Positions 1 to 7,904 of a stretch of DNA of 8,777 nucleotides are shown here, in pieces. The translations under genes and the position numbers were made by a program. The notes beneath the pieces were generated by a model, which did not search any database, was not told the DNA's origin, and saw only the letters and a list, made by a program, of their open reading frames with translations. Numbering within the stretch: position 1 is the first letter of the stretch; every line of letters begins with the position of its first letter. Source of the DNA: Gemmatimonadota bacterium (GTDB lineage: Bacteria; Gemmatimonadota; Gemmatimonadetes; Gemmatimonadales; Gemmatimonadaceae); assembly GCA_947475795.1 (NCBI GenBank), contig CANJOX010000121.1, forward strand, positions 1 to 8,777, read 5' to 3'.

Positions 1-196
<196 letters not shown>

Positions 197-215
197 CCCC
201 TGGTTTTTCCAGGGG
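197..215 (+). other. Hairpin directly after the 23S 3' end
   Basis: A perfect 7-bp stem, CCCCTGG (197-203) with CCAGGGG (209-215), closes a TTTTT loop and starts where the mature 23S is expected to end. The T-run lies in the loop rather than after the stem, so it is not a standard intrinsic terminator. A precursor-rRNA processing or 3'-end protection element is the likelier reading, which is inference. Confidence 0.5.
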
Positions 216-377
216 ACCAAGCAACACACAAGCAGGGAATTCGCAGAACATACGCACGTCATGCGTCGCTTCGCCCCTGCGGCGACGACGCCCCAAGATC
301 ACTTCCCGATCCGTTGTCAAAGCGCGCGACGCCCCGGGCGTCAGCGAGGCCTTGAAATTTGATCGACCCGTTCCACC
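216..377 (+). other. 23S-5S internal transcribed spacer
   Basis: No tRNA cloverleaf, TPsiC-loop signature (GGTTCGAATCC type) or reading frame is convincing here. The only small structures I see are a 6-bp inverted repeat, GACGCC (328-333) with GGCGTC (337-342), and a weak GTCGC/GCGAC pair (265-269 with 282-286). The stretch is best read as transcribed spacer that is removed during rRNA maturation. Confidence 0.6.
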
Positions 378-408
378 CGATTTCGCACGAACGTGCACAC
401 CGAAATCG
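378..408 (+). other. Hairpin abutting the 5S 5' end
   Basis: CGATTTCG (378-385) is the exact reverse complement of CGAAATCG (401-408). Inside it, GCAC (385-388) can pair with GTGC (393-396) around GAAC, though G385 can serve only one of the two stems. The outer stem ends at the first nucleotide predicted for mature 5S, so it could position a maturation cleavage. The pairing is seen in the sequence; the role is inferred. Confidence 0.45.
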
Positions 409-523
409 CTGGCATCTAGAGCGCTTGGGCCACACCCGTTCCCATCCCGAACACGGTCGTTAAGCCAAGCAGCGCCGATGGTACTCCGGTCGAGAGACCG
501 CGGGAGAGTAGGCCGATGCCGGC
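408..523 (+). rRNA. rrf: 5S ribosomal RNA
   Basis: The gene carries the highly conserved 5S core GCCACACCCGTTCCCATCCC (about 429-448), followed by GAACACGG, GTTAAGCC, GCGCCGATGGTACT and GGGAGAGTAGG. The ends were set by the terminal helix: GCTGGCATC (408-416) pairs over 9 bp, including one G-U, with GATGCCGGC (515-523), giving a molecule of about 116 nt, normal for bacterial 5S. It lies ~210 nt after the 23S end on the same strand. 5S sits in the central protuberance of the 50S subunit. The exact termini could differ by a few nucleotides. Confidence 0.95.
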
Positions 524-530
524 ACCTTGC

Positions 531-576
531 GAAGCCCCCGTCACCAGTCCTTACGGATCTCGGTGGCGGGGGCTTC
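531..576 (+). terminator. Probable rrn operon terminator/attenuator
   Basis: GAAGCCCCCGTCACC (531-545) pairs with GGTGGCGGGGGCTTC (562-576) over 15 bp with one G-U. The loop is 16 nt and could itself fold weakly. The structure begins 7 nt after 5S. The downstream arm ends GCTTC and is followed by TGTGCGTTC, so the T-tract is poor. It is the strongest stem in the intergenic DNA and is placed where the rrn terminator should be, but read-through toward radC cannot be excluded. Confidence 0.7.
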
Positions 577-593
577 TGTGCGTTCAAGACCGC

Positions 594-625
594 CTGGCGC
601 CCTACGTCTGGCGCCCTACCTCTGG
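594..625 (+). repeat. Short tandem repeat, period 14 bp
   Basis: CTGGCGCCCTAC occurs at 594-605 and again at 608-619, with only 2 nt between the copies. A third, truncated copy (CTGG, 622-625) keeps the same 14-bp phase. It lies between the rrn terminator and radC. No function is evident, and replication slippage would explain it. Confidence 0.7.
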
Positions 626-648
626 AGGCGAACAGCGCACCGGATTCG

Positions 649-717
649 CCCGCACTGCGGGACGTCGCGCGGGTACTGGCTGCGGCGCGGAGATACCGCC
701 GACGACACGGCGCCGTG
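649..717 (+). other. Two palindromes upstream of radC
   Basis: CCCGCACTGCGGG (649-661) is symmetric around one central base, and CACGGCGCCGTG (706-717) is a perfect 12-bp palindrome ending 47 nt before the radC start codon. Either could be a binding site for a dimeric regulator. High-GC sequence produces such palindromes by chance, and no clear promoter hexamers were found to place them against. Confidence 0.25.
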
Positions 718-764
718 GCATCCTACCGGGAGGTTTCGATCATACCTTCCCGCGGAGACACACC

Positions 765-1478
765 ATGCACGATTTCCCCAACCCGTCGTCAGCCGCTGCC
801 ATGAGGATCCTCGAGATGGCGGTGGCCGATCGTCCTCGGGAGCGGTTGAGGGCGCTTGGGGCCCACGCCTTGAGTTCCGCTGAACTCATCGCAACGGTCC
901 TCGGATCCGGCGGCAGAGGATCGTCGGCCATCGCCTGCGCTCAACTCGTGCTCGAACAGGCGGGAGGATCCTTGGGCAGGCTTGGGTCCATGCCACTGGC
1001 GGCACTAACCCGGGTTCGTGGGGTTGGACGGGCGCGTGCGACCGCAATTCACGCGGCGCTCGAACTCGGCCGTCGGATGGCGGGCGAGGCAAGGGAGGCG
1101 GGGGTACCGCTCCGCGGACCACGTGATGTCGCGGCCGTGTTCGCCCCCCGCTTACAGGAGGCACCGGTCGAAGAGTTTCATGTCGCCATTCTGGATGCCC
1201 AGCATCGGTTGGAGCGGGATGTCCTCATCACACGGGGGCTCCTCAATTCCTCGCTCGTACATCCGAGAGAAGTCTTCCGTGAGGCCATCGCAGAACGTGC
1301 GGCGGCCGTCATATTGGTGCACAACCATCCGAGCGGCGATCCCACGCCGTCGGCGGAGGATCGGGCCGTGACCGAACAGTTGGTGGCGGCGGGGCGATTG
1401 CTCGATATTCCTGTACACGACCACATTATCGTAGGTCGTGGGCGGTACGTCAGTTTTGCGGAGGCGGGGCTGTTGTGA
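765..1478 (+). CDS. radC: RadC family JAMM/MPN+ protein
   Basis: The protein has 237 aa, close to the usual ~220-230. Residues 24-60 match the RadC N-terminal region (PRERLRALGAHALSSAELIA). A helix-hairpin-helix-like segment, VRGVGRARATAI, spans about 84-95. The C-terminal MPN+/JAMM metalloprotease-like domain is intact: E136/E137 upstream, LNSSLVHPREVF at 160-171, then HNHPSGDPTPSAED at 186-199 with predicted zinc ligands H186, H188 and D199. The ATG at 765 was chosen because GGAG lies 7 nt upstream; a second ATG at 801 has no such site. The reading frame stays open upstream across 5S, but that part is not coding. Despite the historical name, the role of RadC in repair is unproven, and its molecular function is unknown. 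The stop codon overlaps the start of rel, so the two genes are probably co-translated. Confidence 0.95.
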   Translation: MHDFPNPSSAAAMRILEMAVADRPRERLRALGAHALSSAELIATVLGSGGRGSSAIACAQLVLEQAGGSLGRLGSMPLAALTRVRGVGRARATAIHAALELGRRMAGEAREAGVPLRGPRDVAAVFAPRLQEAPVEEFHVAILDAQHRLERDVLITRGLLNSSLVHPREVFREAIAERAAAVILVHNHPSGDPTPSAEDRAVTEQLVAAGRLLDIPVHDHIIVGRGRYVSFAEAGLL

Positions 1479-3649
1479 CTACGATCGCGTTGCACGAGAT
1501 GATTCCCGGGTTCGGTCCGAGTGCCGATGCGGCGTACGATCGGCTTGACCACGAGTTGCTCGTGCGCGCGTACCGCTTCTCCGAGGTTGCGCACGCCGGT
1601 CAGGTGCGCCACTCGGGAGAGCCGTATGTCTCCCACTGCGTCGAGGTGGCGCGGATCCTCGCCGACTTGCAGCTCGACACGATCACCGTCGCGAGCGGTC
1701 TTCTGCACGACATCGTCGAGGATACCGACATCACGGTGCAGGACGTCGAACGCGAGTTCGGTTCTGAAATTGCCCAGATCGTCGACGGGCTGACGAAAAT
1801 CGCCAATCTGCCGCTGTCCTCCCGTGAAGAGCGGCAGGTCGAGAATTACCGCAAGCTGCTGCTCTCCATCGCGAAGGACGCCCGCGTCATCCTGATCAAG
1901 CTTGCCGACCGGCTGCACAACATGCGGACGCTCGATTGGTTGGCGCCCGACAAGCGCCGGCGGGTTGCACAGGAAACGCGTGATCTGTACGCCCCGCTGG
2001 CGCATCGGTTCGGCATGGCGAAGGTGCGCTGGGAGCTTGAGGATCTTTCTTTCAAGCATCTGGAGCCGGAAGCCTACAAGAGCCTCGCCCGGCTGGTCGC
2101 GGCCAAGCGGACGGAGCGTGAACAGTTCATCGCCCAGCTGCGCGATCCGCTCGAAAAACGGCTGAGCGATGCCGGCATCGTGGGTGTTGAGGTCACGGGA
2201 CGCCCGAAGCACCTGTGGTCGATTTACAAGAAGATGCAGCAACGGGATCGTCCCTATGAGGACATCTACGATCTGCTCGCCATCCGTGTGATCGTCCCCA
2301 ATGTGCTCGAGTGCTATCACGCGCTTGGCGTGATCCACGACGGGTGGACGCCGGTGCAGGAGCGCATCAAGGATTACATCGCCCAGCCGAAGTCCAACGG
2401 TTATCAGTCGCTGCACACGACCGTCTTCGGTCCGGGGCGGCAGCTGTTCGAAATCCAGATCCGCACGCGGGACATGCACCGAACGGCCGATTTCGGCATT
2501 GCCGCACACTGGCTGTACAAGGAATCCACGCGCAACGCGGACGAGCTCGACAAGCAGCTCGCCTGGTTCCGGCAGGTGCTGGAACTGCAACTCGATGCGG
2601 AGACGCCGGGCGAGTTCCTCGAGTTCCTGAAGCTCGATCTGTATCAGGACGAGATCTTCGTGTTTACTCCGACCGGCGACGTGATTCAGTTGCCGAAGGG
2701 GGCGACACCGCTGGATTTTGCGTTCGCCGTGCATACACAGGTCGGTGCGCATTGCGCCGGCGCGAAGGTGAACGGGCGGATCGCGCCGCTCTCGCGCGAG
2801 CTCAAGAATTCGGAGACGGTCGAGGTACTGACCAATCCGAACGCCAAGCCGAGCCGGGACTGGCTCGCGCATGTGCGGACGGGGCGGGCGCGCCACAAGA
2901 TCCGCCAGATGCTGCGGCTGGAGGAGCGCTCGTCGGCCATGCGGCTCGGCCGCGAGATCATTGAGCGCGAGTTGCGTCGGCGTCGCCTGCCGAAGATCGA
3001 CGACGCGGGCCTGCAGCCAATCGCACGGCTCTTGAAGCTGAAGGATACGTTGCACCTGATCGCCTCCATCGGTGCCGGCGACGTCCATGTGCTGCAGGTG
3101 CTGAAGGCGATTCACCCGGAACTCGAGACCGCCGAGCCCGTGGTGAAGCCCACGACCTTCGAGCGCATTGTCGATCGAGTGCGGGGGACGGGGAAGGGGA
3201 TCCGCATCCAGGGGGCCGACGGCTTGCTGGTGCGGTACTCGCAGTGCTGCCAGCCGGTGCCCGGCGACAAGGTGGTCGGCTACGTGACGCGCGGACGAGG
3301 CGTCAGTATCCACCGCGGGGATTGCCCCAACCTGCTGTTGCTGGCGCATGAGCCGGAGCGTCGCCTCGACATCGACTGGCACGAGATGGCCGGCGAGCGC
3401 TTCGTTGTCCGGCTGGCCATGGAGGGCACGGACCGACGGGGGTTGTACGCTGACGTGGCCGCTGCTGTGAGTGCCACCGGCACCGACATCAAGAGCCTTG
3501 AGCTCAAGACGACGGACGGTAAGGTCACCGGGGCTGCGATGGTGGAGGTCGAGAACCTCGCACACCTCGAGCGTATCATGAAGGCCGCCCGACGTGTGAA
3601 GGGAATCGCGGCCGTGTCGCGCCGCGAGAAGATTACCTCGGACGCGTAA
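1475..3649 (+). CDS. rel: Bifunctional (p)ppGpp synthetase/hydrolase, Rel/SpoT type
   Basis: The enzyme transfers pyrophosphate from ATP to GDP/GTP and hydrolyses the product back, setting the stringent response. The protein has 724 aa with all Rel domains in order. The HD hydrolase (about 30-190) has H54, H78-D79, E82-D83 and D145 intact, unlike the degraded HD of RelA. The synthetase (about 240-350) contains [21 protein letters not shown], the RIKD motif (297-300, RxKD class), KSNGYQSLH and E326 in FEIQIRT. A TGS domain follows (about 392-453), then a helical region, a Cys-rich zinc-finger-like segment (C591, C592, H613, C617) and a C-terminal ACT domain (about 642-718). The GTG at 1475 has GGAGG 10 nt upstream and overlaps the radC stop as GTGA, implying translational coupling. 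Intact motifs of both activities support a bifunctional enzyme; whether another (p)ppGpp enzyme exists elsewhere is unknown. Confidence 0.97.
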   Translation: MTTIALHEMIPGFGPSADAAYDRLDHELLVRAYRFSEVAHAGQVRHSGEPYVSHCVEVARILADLQLDTITVASGLLHDIVEDTDITVQDVEREFGSEIAQIVDGLTKIANLPLSSREERQVENYRKLLLSIAKDARVILIKLADRLHNMRTLDWLAPDKRRRVAQETRDLYAPLAHRFGMAKVRWELEDLSFKHLEPEAYKSLARLVAAKRTEREQFIAQLRDPLEKRLSDAGIVGVEVTGRPKHLWSIYKKMQQRDRPYEDIYDLLAIRVIVPNVLECYHALGVIHDGWTPVQERIKDYIAQPKSNGYQSLHTTVFGPGRQLFEIQIRTRDMHRTADFGIAAHWLYKESTRNADELDKQLAWFRQVLELQLDAETPGEFLEFLKLDLYQDEIFVFTPTGDVIQLPKGATPLDFAFAVHTQVGAHCAGAKVNGRIAPLSRELKNSETVEVLTNPNAKPSRDWLAHVRTGRARHKIRQMLRLEERSSAMRLGREIIERELRRRRLPKIDDAGLQPIARLLKLKDTLHLIASIGAGDVHVLQVLKAIHPELETAEPVVKPTTFERIVDRVRGTGKGIRIQGADGLLVRYSQCCQPVPGDKVVGYVTRGRGVSIHRGDCPNLLLLAHEPERRLDIDWHEMAGERFVVRLAMEGTDRRGLYADVAAAVSATGTDIKSLELKTTDGKVTGAAMVEVENLAHLERIMKAARRVKGIAAVSRREKITSDA

Positions 3650-3701
3650 CGCGGCTTTACGGTCGCGGGAGAGCCGTGCCCGAAGAAAGACCGGCGTCGG
3701 C

Positions 3702-3707
3702 TATATT
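3702..3707 (+). promoter_or_regulatory. Predicted -10 element for leaderless uvrB
   Basis: TATATT (TANNNT) stands in otherwise GC-rich DNA exactly 6 nt before the uvrB ATG. A transcript from this hexamer would start at or within a base or two of the A of ATG. No Shine-Dalgarno-like purine run precedes the ATG, and no clear -35 hexamer is visible at 16-18 nt. The rel-uvrB gap is 64 nt with only a weak 5-bp stem (3652-3656 with 3672-3676), so transcription from upstream may also enter. Confidence 0.6.
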
Positions 3708-3713
3708 ATCACC

Positions 3714-5813
3714 ATGCCTGCCCCGTTTCGTCTTCAGAGTCCTTTCGAGCCCGCCGGCGATCAGCCGCGCGCCATCGCGGAGCTCTCCGCCGGACTCGCG
3801 CGCGGTGACCGGTTCCAGACACTGCTCGGTGTGACGGGCTCCGGCAAGACGATGACCATGGCCAATGTCATTGCCCAATGGGGCCGGCCGACTCTCGTGC
3901 TGTCGCACAACAAGACGCTCGCGGCGCAGCTGTACGGGGAGCTCAAATCCTTCTTCCCCAACAATGCGGTCGAGTACTTCATTTCGTACTACGACTATTA
4001 CCAGCCCGAGGCGTACGTCCCGTCGAGCGATACGTTCATCGAGAAAGACGCGAGCATCAACGAGGACATCGACCGGCTGCGCTTGCGGGCGACCTCGTCG
4101 CTCATGGAGCGCGATGACGTAGTGATCGTGTCCACCGTGTCCGCGATTTATGGTCTCGGCGATCCCGTGTCCTACCGCGAGCGGATGGTCGCGCTGTCGA
4201 AGGGACAGGAAATCGCGCGGGACGACATTCTCCGCGCCTTGGTCGGCATTCAGTATTTGCGCAACGATGTGGCGTTTGATCGCGGTACATTCCGCGTGCG
4301 CGGCGACACCGTGGAAATCTATCCGGCCTATGAGGAGCAGGCCGTCCGTCTCGAGTTGTGGGGCGACGAGATCGAGCGCATTTCCAAGATCGATCCGCTG
4401 ACGGGCGAGACGATTTCGACGCTCGAACGGATGGCCATCTATCCGGCCAAGCACTTCATCACCAACCGGCCGACGATCGAACGGGCGAGCGTCGCCATCC
4501 GCGAGGAGCTGGCGGAGCGTCTCGCCGAGCTGCGGACGCAGGGGAAGCTGCTTGAAGCACAGCGGCTCGATCAGCGGACCAACTTCGACCTCGAGATGCT
4601 CGCGGAGATCGGCACCTGTGCGGGCATCGAGAACTACTCTCGCCACATTAGCGGCCGTCAGGCGGGCGAGCGTCCGGCCTGTCTGCTCGACTATTTTCCG
4701 GACGACTATCTGGTGGTCGTGGATGAGTCGCACGTGTCGCTGCCGCAGATCCGTGGGATGTACAACGGCGATCGCGCCCGGAAGCTGACACTGGTGGACT
4801 ATGGATTCCGCCTGCCCAGCGCGCTCGACAATCGTCCGCTGGTGTTCGATGAGTTCATGCAACTCGTCCCGCGCCTCGTCAATGTGTCGGCGACCCCCGG
4901 CGAACTCGAACTGCAGCTGTCCGAAGGCGTCGTGGTTGAACAGGTGATCCGTCCGACGGGACTGCTGGATCCAGTGATCGAAATCCGCTCGGTGAAGGGG
5001 CAGGTGGATGACCTGCTGCATGAGATCCGCGTGCGAGAGCGCAAGGGTGAACGCGTCCTCGTGACGACGCTCACCAAACGCATGTCGGAGGACCTCACGG
5101 ACTACCTGCAGCAGATGGGGGTGCGTGTGCGCTACATGCACTCAGATATCGACGCGATTGAGCGCATGGAAATTGTGCGCGGTCTGCGGTTGGGTGAGTT
5201 CGACGTACTGGTCGGCATCAACCTGCTGCGTGAAGGACTCGACATGCCGGAGGTTTCTCTCGTCGCGATTCTGGATGCGGATCAGGAAGGCTTTCTGCGC
5301 AGTGATCGCTCGCTCATTCAGACGATCGGGCGCGCGGCGCGACATCTGAACGGGATGGCGATCCTGTATGCGGATCGCATGACGGGATCGATGCAGCGGG
5401 CCATTGGTGAGACCGATCGCCGTCGGCAGATCCAGCGCGAACACAACGAGCTCCACGGGATCACGCCACATGGCGTGCTCAAGAGCATCGACGACGTTCG
5501 GCTGATTACGCGTGTGGCAGACGCGCGGGCGCCGCACGACGAGGTCGCACCGGCGACGAAGCGCATCGGCGGTGAGGGCGCCGCGCGCTCGCGCGAGGAT
5601 CTCCTGACGCTGGTCGGTGAGCTTGAGGTCGCGATGCGGGAGGCGGCGATCGCGCTGGACTTCGAGGCGGCGGCGCGTCTTCGCGACCAGCTCTTCGAGG
5701 TGCGCACCGCCCTCGGCGAGAAGCCGGAACAGGCCCGGGGCAACGCGGCGGTGGCCAAACGTCCGCCTGGCAGTGCCCCGCTGCGGCGAATGGGTGGCAA
5801 GCGTGGCCGCTGA
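3714..5813 (+). CDS. uvrB: UvrABC excinuclease subunit B
   Basis: UvrB is the DNA-loading helicase-like subunit of nucleotide excision repair: delivered to lesions by UvrA, it clamps the strand and recruits UvrC. The 699-aa protein has Walker A GVTGSGKT (39-46), the aromatic damage-verifying beta-hairpin region (about 90-117, with [10 protein letters not shown]), Walker B DESH (337-340), the conserved [16 protein letters not shown] block (361-376), NVSATPGE (390-397), helicase motif VI-like QTIGRAARH (536-544), and a C-terminal UVR domain (about 629-664) for UvrA/UvrC contact. A basic tail of ~35 residues rich in Arg, Lys, Gly and Pro follows, making it slightly longer than the typical ~670 aa. 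The ATG at 3714 fits the family N-terminus ([17 protein letters not shown]) but lacks a Shine-Dalgarno sequence; see the -10 element just upstream. No SOS-box-like operator was recognised. Confidence 0.98.
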   Translation: MPAPFRLQSPFEPAGDQPRAIAELSAGLARGDRFQTLLGVTGSGKTMTMANVIAQWGRPTLVLSHNKTLAAQLYGELKSFFPNNAVEYFISYYDYYQPEAYVPSSDTFIEKDASINEDIDRLRLRATSSLMERDDVVIVSTVSAIYGLGDPVSYRERMVALSKGQEIARDDILRALVGIQYLRNDVAFDRGTFRVRGDTVEIYPAYEEQAVRLELWGDEIERISKIDPLTGETISTLERMAIYPAKHFITNRPTIERASVAIREELAERLAELRTQGKLLEAQRLDQRTNFDLEMLAEIGTCAGIENYSRHISGRQAGERPACLLDYFPDDYLVVVDESHVSLPQIRGMYNGDRARKLTLVDYGFRLPSALDNRPLVFDEFMQLVPRLVNVSATPGELELQLSEGVVVEQVIRPTGLLDPVIEIRSVKGQVDDLLHEIRVRERKGERVLVTTLTKRMSEDLTDYLQQMGVRVRYMHSDIDAIERMEIVRGLRLGEFDVLVGINLLREGLDMPEVSLVAILDADQEGFLRSDRSLIQTIGRAARHLNGMAILYADRMTGSMQRAIGETDRRRQIQREHNELHGITPHGVLKSIDDVRLITRVADARAPHDEVAPATKRIGGEGAARSREDLLTLVGELEVAMREAAIALDFEAAARLRDQLFEVRTALGEKPEQARGNAAVAKRPPGSAPLRRMGGKRGR

Positions 5814-6276
5814 TACTCTCGCCTACCTGCTGGGGCGCGGCGCGCCGAGGGCACCGGATCGCGCTGCGCTCGAGGTGTGGGGGCGTGCTCTGGGGGCCGT
5901 GCTTGCACGACCGGTGGTGATCACGCTGGAAGGTGATCTCGGTGCAGGCAAGACGACGCTCGTGCGCGCCATTTGCGAGGGCATCGGCGTGGTATCGAGT
6001 GAATCGGTGACGAGTCCGACCTACTCACTGATCCAACAGTATGACGCTCCGCATGGGGTGGTGGTACATGCCGACCTGTACCGTCTTCGGTCCGACGCTG
6101 AATTGGAGCTGCTGGGCTGGGACGAACTCGTCGATACCGCCTCGGTGCTGCTGGTCGAGTGGCCCGATCGCGCGGTGAACACGTTGCCCCCGCACACGAT
6201 TCAACTCCGATTGGCACACGATCCCGAGCATGCGGACCGTCGGCTCCTGCGTATTCACGCGCCGACGCTGCGCTGA
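5803..6276 (+). CDS. tsaE: tRNA t6A37 threonylcarbamoyladenosine biosynthesis ATPase TsaE
   Basis: TsaE is the small P-loop ATPase that works with TsaB-TsaD to put threonylcarbamoyl on A37 of ANN-decoding tRNAs. From the GTG at 5803 the protein has 157 aa, matching the family (~150). It shows Walker [10 protein letters not shown] (44-52), VTSPTY (69-74, switch-like), HADLYRL (89-95) and the closing VEWPD (118-122). The start overlaps the uvrB 3' end by 11 nt in the +1 frame. An in-frame GTG at 5794 would add three residues and extend the overlap to 20 nt. The open frame continues further into uvrB, but that Arg-rich translation does not resemble the family. Overlap with uvrB suggests co-transcription and translation coupled to uvrB termination. 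The family is certain; the exact start is not. Confidence 0.95.
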   Translation: MAADTLAYLLGRGAPRAPDRAALEVWGRALGAVLARPVVITLEGDLGAGKTTLVRAICEGIGVVSSESVTSPTYSLIQQYDAPHGVVVHADLYRLRSDAELELLGWDELVDTASVLLVEWPDRAVNTLPPHTIQLRLAHDPEHADRRLLRIHAPTLR

Positions 6277-6297
6277 CCGCGATCGGCGGGGAGGCGG

Positions 6298-7827
6298 GTG
6301 ACCGTCCTCCCCAACGGGTCGTCTGTCGGGGGTTACTCGCGCGGCGGATTCTCCGGTGCGTCCCCGGCACTCTCACCTGCGCTCATGCCTGCTACTGTCC
6401 GACGCGACGCCGTCGTTCGCCTTGCCGAGGTCATTTCGGCGTTGACGTATGCGCTCGACCTCACTGAGGGACAGCGCCCGGGACACACGTTACGCACGGC
6501 GCTGATCGCCATGCGCGTGGGCCGTGAACTGGCTCTACCCGAGGAGACGCTGGCGGCGCTGTACTACGCCGCGCTGCTCAAGGACTCCGGCTGCTCGAGC
6601 AACGCGGCGCGGTTATCCGCCCTCTTCGGCAGTGACGATCAGCGGGTCAAGCGCGATATGCGACTGGTCGATTGGCATGATCGCTGGAAGCTCGCCATGC
6701 GGACGGCGCGGAACTGCGGGATCGGCAGGAATCCAGTGGCGCGGCTGTCGCACTTTCTGCGCATTGCGCGCACTCCATCCATGACGCGGGACATCATCCA
6801 GACGCGTTGTGAGCGTGGTGCGCAGATTGCCCTCGTGCTGGGCTTCCCGCTCGCGACCAGCGAGGCCATCGGGCACGTCGACGAGCACTGGTGTGGACTG
6901 GGCCATCCGGCCGGTCTGGCCGGCGATGAGATACCGTTGCTCTCGCGGATCCTCTTGCTCGCCCAGACGGTCGAGGTACAGTGGAGCGAAGAGGGACTCA
7001 CGACGGCGATGGCGATGGCACGGCAGCGACGCGGCCGTTGGTTCGAGCCGCGATTGGTTGACCTCTTGACCACCTGGCAAGGCGATCACGCGTGGTGGCG
7101 CATGCTGGCCGACGACGTGGCCCTCGAGAGCCGCGTGCTCGCGCTGGAGCCGGGCAGTGAGCCGTTGCAGGCCACCGACGAGCGCGTCGACCGGATTGCG
7201 TACGCCTTCTCGGCCGTCATCGACGCGAAGACGCCGTTCACCGCACGCCATTCGACGAACGTGGCGAGCTTCGCGGTCTGCATCGCCGGCGCGATGGGGG
7301 CCGACGCGGATACCCGTCGTGATCTCCTCCGCGGCGGGCTGCTGCACGACATCGGGAAACTGGGCGTTTCGAATCGGATTCTCGACAAGCCAGGACGACT
7401 GACGGACGCGGAGTTGGTCGAGGTGCGCAAGCATCCCCGTTGGTCGAAGGACATCCTCGGGCGGGTCGCCGCATTCCACGGTTTCGCAGCCGAAGCGTCG
7501 CAGCATCACGAGCGTCTAGACGGAACGGGGTATCCGTGGCAGTTGTCCGCTTCCCAGCTCGGTCCGATGGCGCGGGTTCTGGCGGTTGCCGATGTCTACG
7601 AGGCCTTAACGGCCGACCGCCCGTATCGAGCAGGACTGCCGGTGGGGAGCGCGCTGGACCTGATGCGGCGCGATCGCGGCACGGCATTCGATCCGGCGGT
7701 CTTCGACGCCGCGGCGATGCTCGCCGAGCAGGGCACGTTCGCCGCGCTCGCTGACACGGGCGGTACACCGTTCCCTGACCTGCACGCGATGCCGGCCAGG
7801 TTCGCTCCGGTCGCTGCGGTGGCGTAG
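6298..7827 (+). CDS. Tandem HD protein with C-terminal HD-GYP phosphodiesterase domain
   Basis: The C-terminal domain (about 300-475 of 509 aa) is a complete HD-GYP unit: H318, H350-D351 with K354 (LLHDIGKLGV), H379, HHERLDGTGYP (403-413), D432 and RPYR (441-444). Such domains hydrolyse cyclic di-GMP, or related cyclic dinucleotides in some members. The N-terminal half (about 38-260) looks like a second, decayed HD-GYP copy: LLKDSGC (93-99) where LLHD is expected, and HWCGLGHP (197-204) where the RxDGxGYP motif is expected. It may be regulatory. No signal peptide, membrane segment or receiver domain is seen, so the protein should be cytosolic. The GTG start at 6298 has GGAG about 4 nt upstream and lies 21 nt after tsaE; the ATG at 6385 is an alternative that removes a Gly/Ser-rich stretch of 29 residues. 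Its place behind uvrB-tsaE suggests co-transcription. Confidence 0.88.
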   Translation: MTVLPNGSSVGGYSRGGFSGASPALSPALMPATVRRDAVVRLAEVISALTYALDLTEGQRPGHTLRTALIAMRVGRELALPEETLAALYYAALLKDSGCSSNAARLSALFGSDDQRVKRDMRLVDWHDRWKLAMRTARNCGIGRNPVARLSHFLRIARTPSMTRDIIQTRCERGAQIALVLGFPLATSEAIGHVDEHWCGLGHPAGLAGDEIPLLSRILLLAQTVEVQWSEEGLTTAMAMARQRRGRWFEPRLVDLLTTWQGDHAWWRMLADDVALESRVLALEPGSEPLQATDERVDRIAYAFSAVIDAKTPFTARHSTNVASFAVCIAGAMGADADTRRDLLRGGLLHDIGKLGVSNRILDKPGRLTDAELVEVRKHPRWSKDILGRVAAFHGFAAEASQHHERLDGTGYPWQLSASQLGPMARVLAVADVYEALTADRPYRAGLPVGSALDLMRRDRGTAFDPAVFDAAAMLAEQGTFAALADTGGTPFPDLHAMPARFAPVAAVA

Positions 7828-7830
7828 TCG

Positions 7831-7852
7831 GTTGCTGGCCTGACCCAGCGAC
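7831..7852 (+). terminator. Weak hairpin between the HD-GYP gene and tsaB
   Basis: GTTGCTGG (7831-7838) pairs with CCAGCGAC (7845-7852) over 8 bp with one G-U, closing a CCTGAC loop, and begins 3 nt after the upstream stop codon. It is followed only by TCTTC, not a proper T-tract. It may terminate or attenuate the upstream transcript just before the tsaB promoter. The evidence is stem position alone. Confidence 0.35.
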
Positions 7853-7892
7853 TCTTCGCGAACCGGCACTGGGGTAGCGCCGTCGCCGACGC

Positions 7893-7898
7893 TAAACT
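7893..7898 (+). promoter_or_regulatory. Predicted -10 element for leaderless tsaB
   Basis: TAAACT (TANNNT) ends exactly 6 nt before the tsaB ATG, the same spacing as in front of uvrB. The intervening bases (CTCTCC) are pyrimidines, so there is no Shine-Dalgarno site. No clear -35 hexamer is visible. Transcription would begin at or within a base or two of the start codon. Confidence 0.55.
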
Positions 7899-7904
7899 CT
7901 CTCC

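Noticed and set aside
216..377. tRNA-Ile or tRNA-Ala in the rrn spacer
   Set aside because: Such tRNAs normally lie between 16S and 23S. No acceptor/T-arm signature was found here.
743..748. TACCTT as a -10 box for radC
   Set aside because: The match is poor and nothing resembles a -35. Spacing to the ATG (16 nt) differs from the uvrB/tsaB pattern, and radC has an SD site, so it was not listed as a promoter.
516..764. In-frame upstream extension of radC from an ATG at 516
   Set aside because: It would start inside 5S rRNA and run through the terminator stem. The translation is Arg/Pro-rich and unlike RadC. The ATG at 765 has GGAG at proper spacing.
352..804. A 150-codon plus-strand frame overlapping 5S rRNA
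   Set aside because: It covers the rRNA, terminator and radC start in another frame, with no family resemblance.
1178..3565. A 795-codon open frame on the minus strand across radC and rel
   Set aside because: It is antisense to a clear rel gene. Its translation is rich in Arg, Leu, His and Gln with no recognisable family, as expected when high-GC third positions remove stops from the opposite strand.
3652..3676. Terminator between rel and uvrB
   Set aside because: Only a 5-bp CGGCT/AGCCG stem with a 15-nt loop and no T-tract; too weak to call.
3657..5141. A 494-codon open frame on the minus strand opposite uvrB
   Set aside because: Same antisense artefact of GC-rich codon use; uvrB on the + strand is unambiguous.
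5617..5802. Longer TsaE starting at an ATG at 5617 within uvrB
   Set aside because: The added 62 residues are the Arg/Ser-rich out-of-frame reading of the uvrB UVR domain, not a TsaE feature.
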